The notes under the pieces were generated by a model, which searched no databases, was not told where the DNA came from, and was given only the letters and a program-made list of their open reading frames with translations. A program made the position numbers and the translations under genes. A stretch of 64,000 nucleotides of DNA from Bacillota bacterium (GTDB lineage Bacteria > Bacillota_I > Bacilli_A > Erysipelotrichales > Erysipelotrichaceae): assembly GCA_023388995.1 (NCBI GenBank), contig JAEWFD010000012.1, positions 43,398 through 107,397 on the forward strand, written 5' to 3'. Numbering within the stretch: the stretch's first letter is position 1; each line of letters opens with the position of its first letter. Positions 62,711-64,000 of the stretch are shown here, piece after piece.

Positions 62711-63502
62711 ATGCGAGATCATATTATTCAAGTATTAATTGTGGATGATAATTGTGATAGCTGTGAACTGTTAAGTCAACATTTCAATTTACTGCCCGAT
62801 ATTAAAGTAGTTGGGATTTCTCACAATGGAATCGATGGCTTCACGATGTTTCAGGAACGAAAACCGGACATTGTCCTGCTGGACATGATCATGCCTTTTC
62901 TGGATGGATTAGGGTTTTTGGAACGGATGCGCGAAGAAATGATTACAACCGATTCTAAAATTGTAATGCTGAGTGAAATCAGCCAGGAAAGCATTGTTCG
63001 CCATGCATTCCACCTCGGGGCTCATTATTACATGTTGAAACCCTTCGATCTGCACTTTCTTACCAACCGCATCCGGACGATTGTTGAACTTTCTAAAAAA
63101 AGCACCCAGCAAACCTCCCCAAAAGAGATATTGCGGCCTTCTGATGTGCCTAGCAATGTAGCCAAGCTGCTCATTGACAGCGGACTTCCGGTTCATACCC
63201 TCGGATATAAGTATTTTGATTGTGCCATCAATTACTTGATAGATGAAAAAAGTGATGTCTTTTCCATCACCAAATCAGTTTATCCATACGTTGCTTCCAA
63301 ATATGATACAAGCTCCTCTTGTGTTGACAAAGCAATGCGCCATAGTTTATCGTTGGCCTTCCACCAAAATCCAACGCTGCTAAGCTGCTTTCTGGAGCAT
63401 ATGAATTATAAAGATGTGCAATCAAAACCTTCTAATTCCGAGTATATCTCTTTGATTCTAACTCGCCTGAAAAATAATTCGCTAGAAAAAGTCTGGAGTT
63501 GA
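62711..63502 (+). CDS. spo0A: Stage 0 sporulation response regulator Spo0A
   Basis: A 263-residue master regulator of sporulation. The receiver domain (about 1-120) has the acidic pair Asp12-Asp13, phospho-acceptor Asp58 in IVLLDMIMP, Ser88 and Lys110. The C-terminal Spo0A_C DNA-binding domain (about 145-258) reads LLIDSGLPVHTLGYKYF, SITKSVYPYVASKYDTSSSCVDKAMRHSL and KPSNSEYI, matching Spo0A in order but divergent from Bacillus. SD AAGGGAG is 5 bases before the ATG. The spoIVB gene usually found upstream is absent; the glp-type operon takes its place. Confidence 0.94.
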   Translation: MRDHIIQVLIVDDNCDSCELLSQHFNLLPDIKVVGISHNGIDGFTMFQERKPDIVLLDMIMPFLDGLGFLERMREEMITTDSKIVMLSEISQESIVRHAFHLGAHYYMLKPFDLHFLTNRIRTIVELSKKSTQQTSPKEILRPSDVPSNVAKLLIDSGLPVHTLGYKYFDCAINYLIDEKSDVFSITKSVYPYVASKYDTSSSCVDKAMRHSLSLAFHQNPTLLSCFLEHMNYKDVQSKPSNSEYISLILTRLKNNSLEKVWS

Positions 63503-63561
63503 CAAATCAGAAACACTCTGGTTCTTTGTCAAGGTTAAACAGTATTTAATGTTCATTCAAG

Positions 63562-63602
63562 CAATCTCACAAAGCTTATGGCCTTATGGGATTGTTTTTT
63601 AT
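63562..63602 (+). terminator. Terminator of spo0A
   Basis: CAATC (63562-63566) pairs with GATTG (63590-63594) plus one more pair inside, followed by six T. From 63603 to 63803 the sequence is very A+T-rich and holds no gene; CATATCTATA at 63754 only loosely resembles a sporulation -10. Confidence 0.75.
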
Positions 63603-63803
63603 TATAATAAAAGGGTTTGTGCTGTAACGATTCGATTAACATTAGCAATTTCTATTATTGCAATTATTTTCATAGTCATTTGATATTAGACAAATTACTA
63701 TTACAAAATATAAAAATTAAGTGCTATTTATCTAAAAATTATTTTTTTATCTTCATATCTATATAGTGACGCAGTATGCGTTTGGAAAGAAGTGTGAAAT
63801 GTA

Positions 63804-64000
63804 ATGAACAATTTAAAAGCACTAAAGAAGATCACATCTGAGCTAGCAAAATCCTACATAACAAACGAAGATAGCAAGAAGTGCAGTTATTGTAGTTGCT
63901 GCAATGACTGTTGTTGTTGCATAGTTGGTCCACAGGGACCAAGAGGCCCAAAGGGCTGCACCGGTGATATAGGCCCTACTGGTCCTACTGGTGCAACAGG
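63804..64000 (+). CDS. Cysteine-rich collagen-like protein, partial (5' end)
   Basis: The first 65 residues of an ORF cut by the window edge. After a short N-terminal helix-like segment with lysines, a cysteine cluster CSYCSCCNDCCCC (about residues 27-39) is followed by Gly-x-y triplets GPQ, GPR, GPK, GCT, GDI, GPT, GPT, GAT. Collagen-like proteins with an N-terminal targeting region form filaments on the exosporium (BclA type) in spore formers; the position next to spo0A fits. No signal peptide. The SD is weak and the upstream region unusually A+T-rich. The cysteine cluster is not part of the BclA design that I know. Confidence 0.8.
   Translation, partial: MNNLKALKKITSELAKSYITNEDSKKCSYCSCCNDCCCCIVGPQGPRGPKGCTGDIGPTGPTGAT

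Noticed and set aside
63754..63763. SigK-type box before the collagen-like gene
   Set aside because: CATATCTATA does not fit CATAnnnTA at the last two positions and the surrounding DNA is so A+T-rich that near matches are expected.

Overview
The window reads as chromosome of a low-to-mid G+C, anaerobic, endospore-forming Firmicute. The best guess is an Erysipelotrichia-type gut bacterium, inferred from gene content and not tested by search. Signs of sporulation are a divergent Spo0A, a tandem pair of SleC-type spore cortex-lytic proteins, and the start of a cysteine-rich collagen-like protein of the exosporium type at the right edge. I see no rRNA, tRNA, CRISPR array, insertion sequence or prophage. 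Genes are dense, Shine-Dalgarno (SD) signals are strong, extended -10 promoters (TGnTAtaAT) are common, and most operons end in clear hairpin-plus-T terminators.

Layout. 160-11749: membrane and housekeeping genes (YkvA-like protein, KtrAB potassium uptake, radical SAM/SPASM protein, PfkB sugar-phosphate kinase, GNAT acetyltransferase, MATE exporter, an ogt-pepP-mscS operon, GPH-type sugar transporter, pyroglutamyl peptidase). 11878-17715: peptide deformylase, RNase J with a structured leader, gamma-carbonic-anhydrase-like protein, two steps of the acetylase diaminopimelate pathway (dapH and its deacetylase) and a metallophosphoesterase. 17786-23262: small membrane protein, two SleC paralogues, PAP2 phosphatase. 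23547-27741: tyrosine phenol-lyase, an AraC/GyrI regulator, and an ABC-F protein preceded by a 40-codon leader peptide and attenuator. 28060-33432: citrate lyase genes citC-X-D-E-F followed by a malic-enzyme/oxaloacetate-decarboxylase-type gene. 33530-43108: complete pyrimidine operon pyrB-C-carA-carB-pyrK-D-F-E behind a PyrR-type attenuator.

43205-50929: MBL hydrolase, rubredoxin-like protein, CoA-disulfide reductase and rhodanese with a divergent Crp/Fnr regulator, Na/Pi cotransporter, a ZIP transporter and a GAF-GGDEF protein. 51085-54098: sortase B, a lipid-anchored amidase, an unrecognised protein and a Thr-rich lipoprotein. 54256-58617: KDPG-type aldolase, PRD regulator and a fructose-type PTS (IIA, IIB, IIC). 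58791-62679: FUSC-type membrane protein and a catabolite-controlled three-gene glycerol-3-phosphate-dehydrogenase-like operon. 62711-64000: spo0A and the truncated collagen-like gene.

Together the genes describe fermentation of citrate, glycerol phosphate, PTS sugars and tyrosine, self-sufficient pyrimidine synthesis, and a spore developmental programme. The most interesting signals are RNA-level and architectural. They are the ABC-F leader peptide with mutually exclusive hairpins, an RNase J leader in which a hairpin separates the SD from the start codon, the duplicated four-repeat SleC proteins with a SigK-like promoter box, and the sortase/amidase cluster with an unrecognised third gene.
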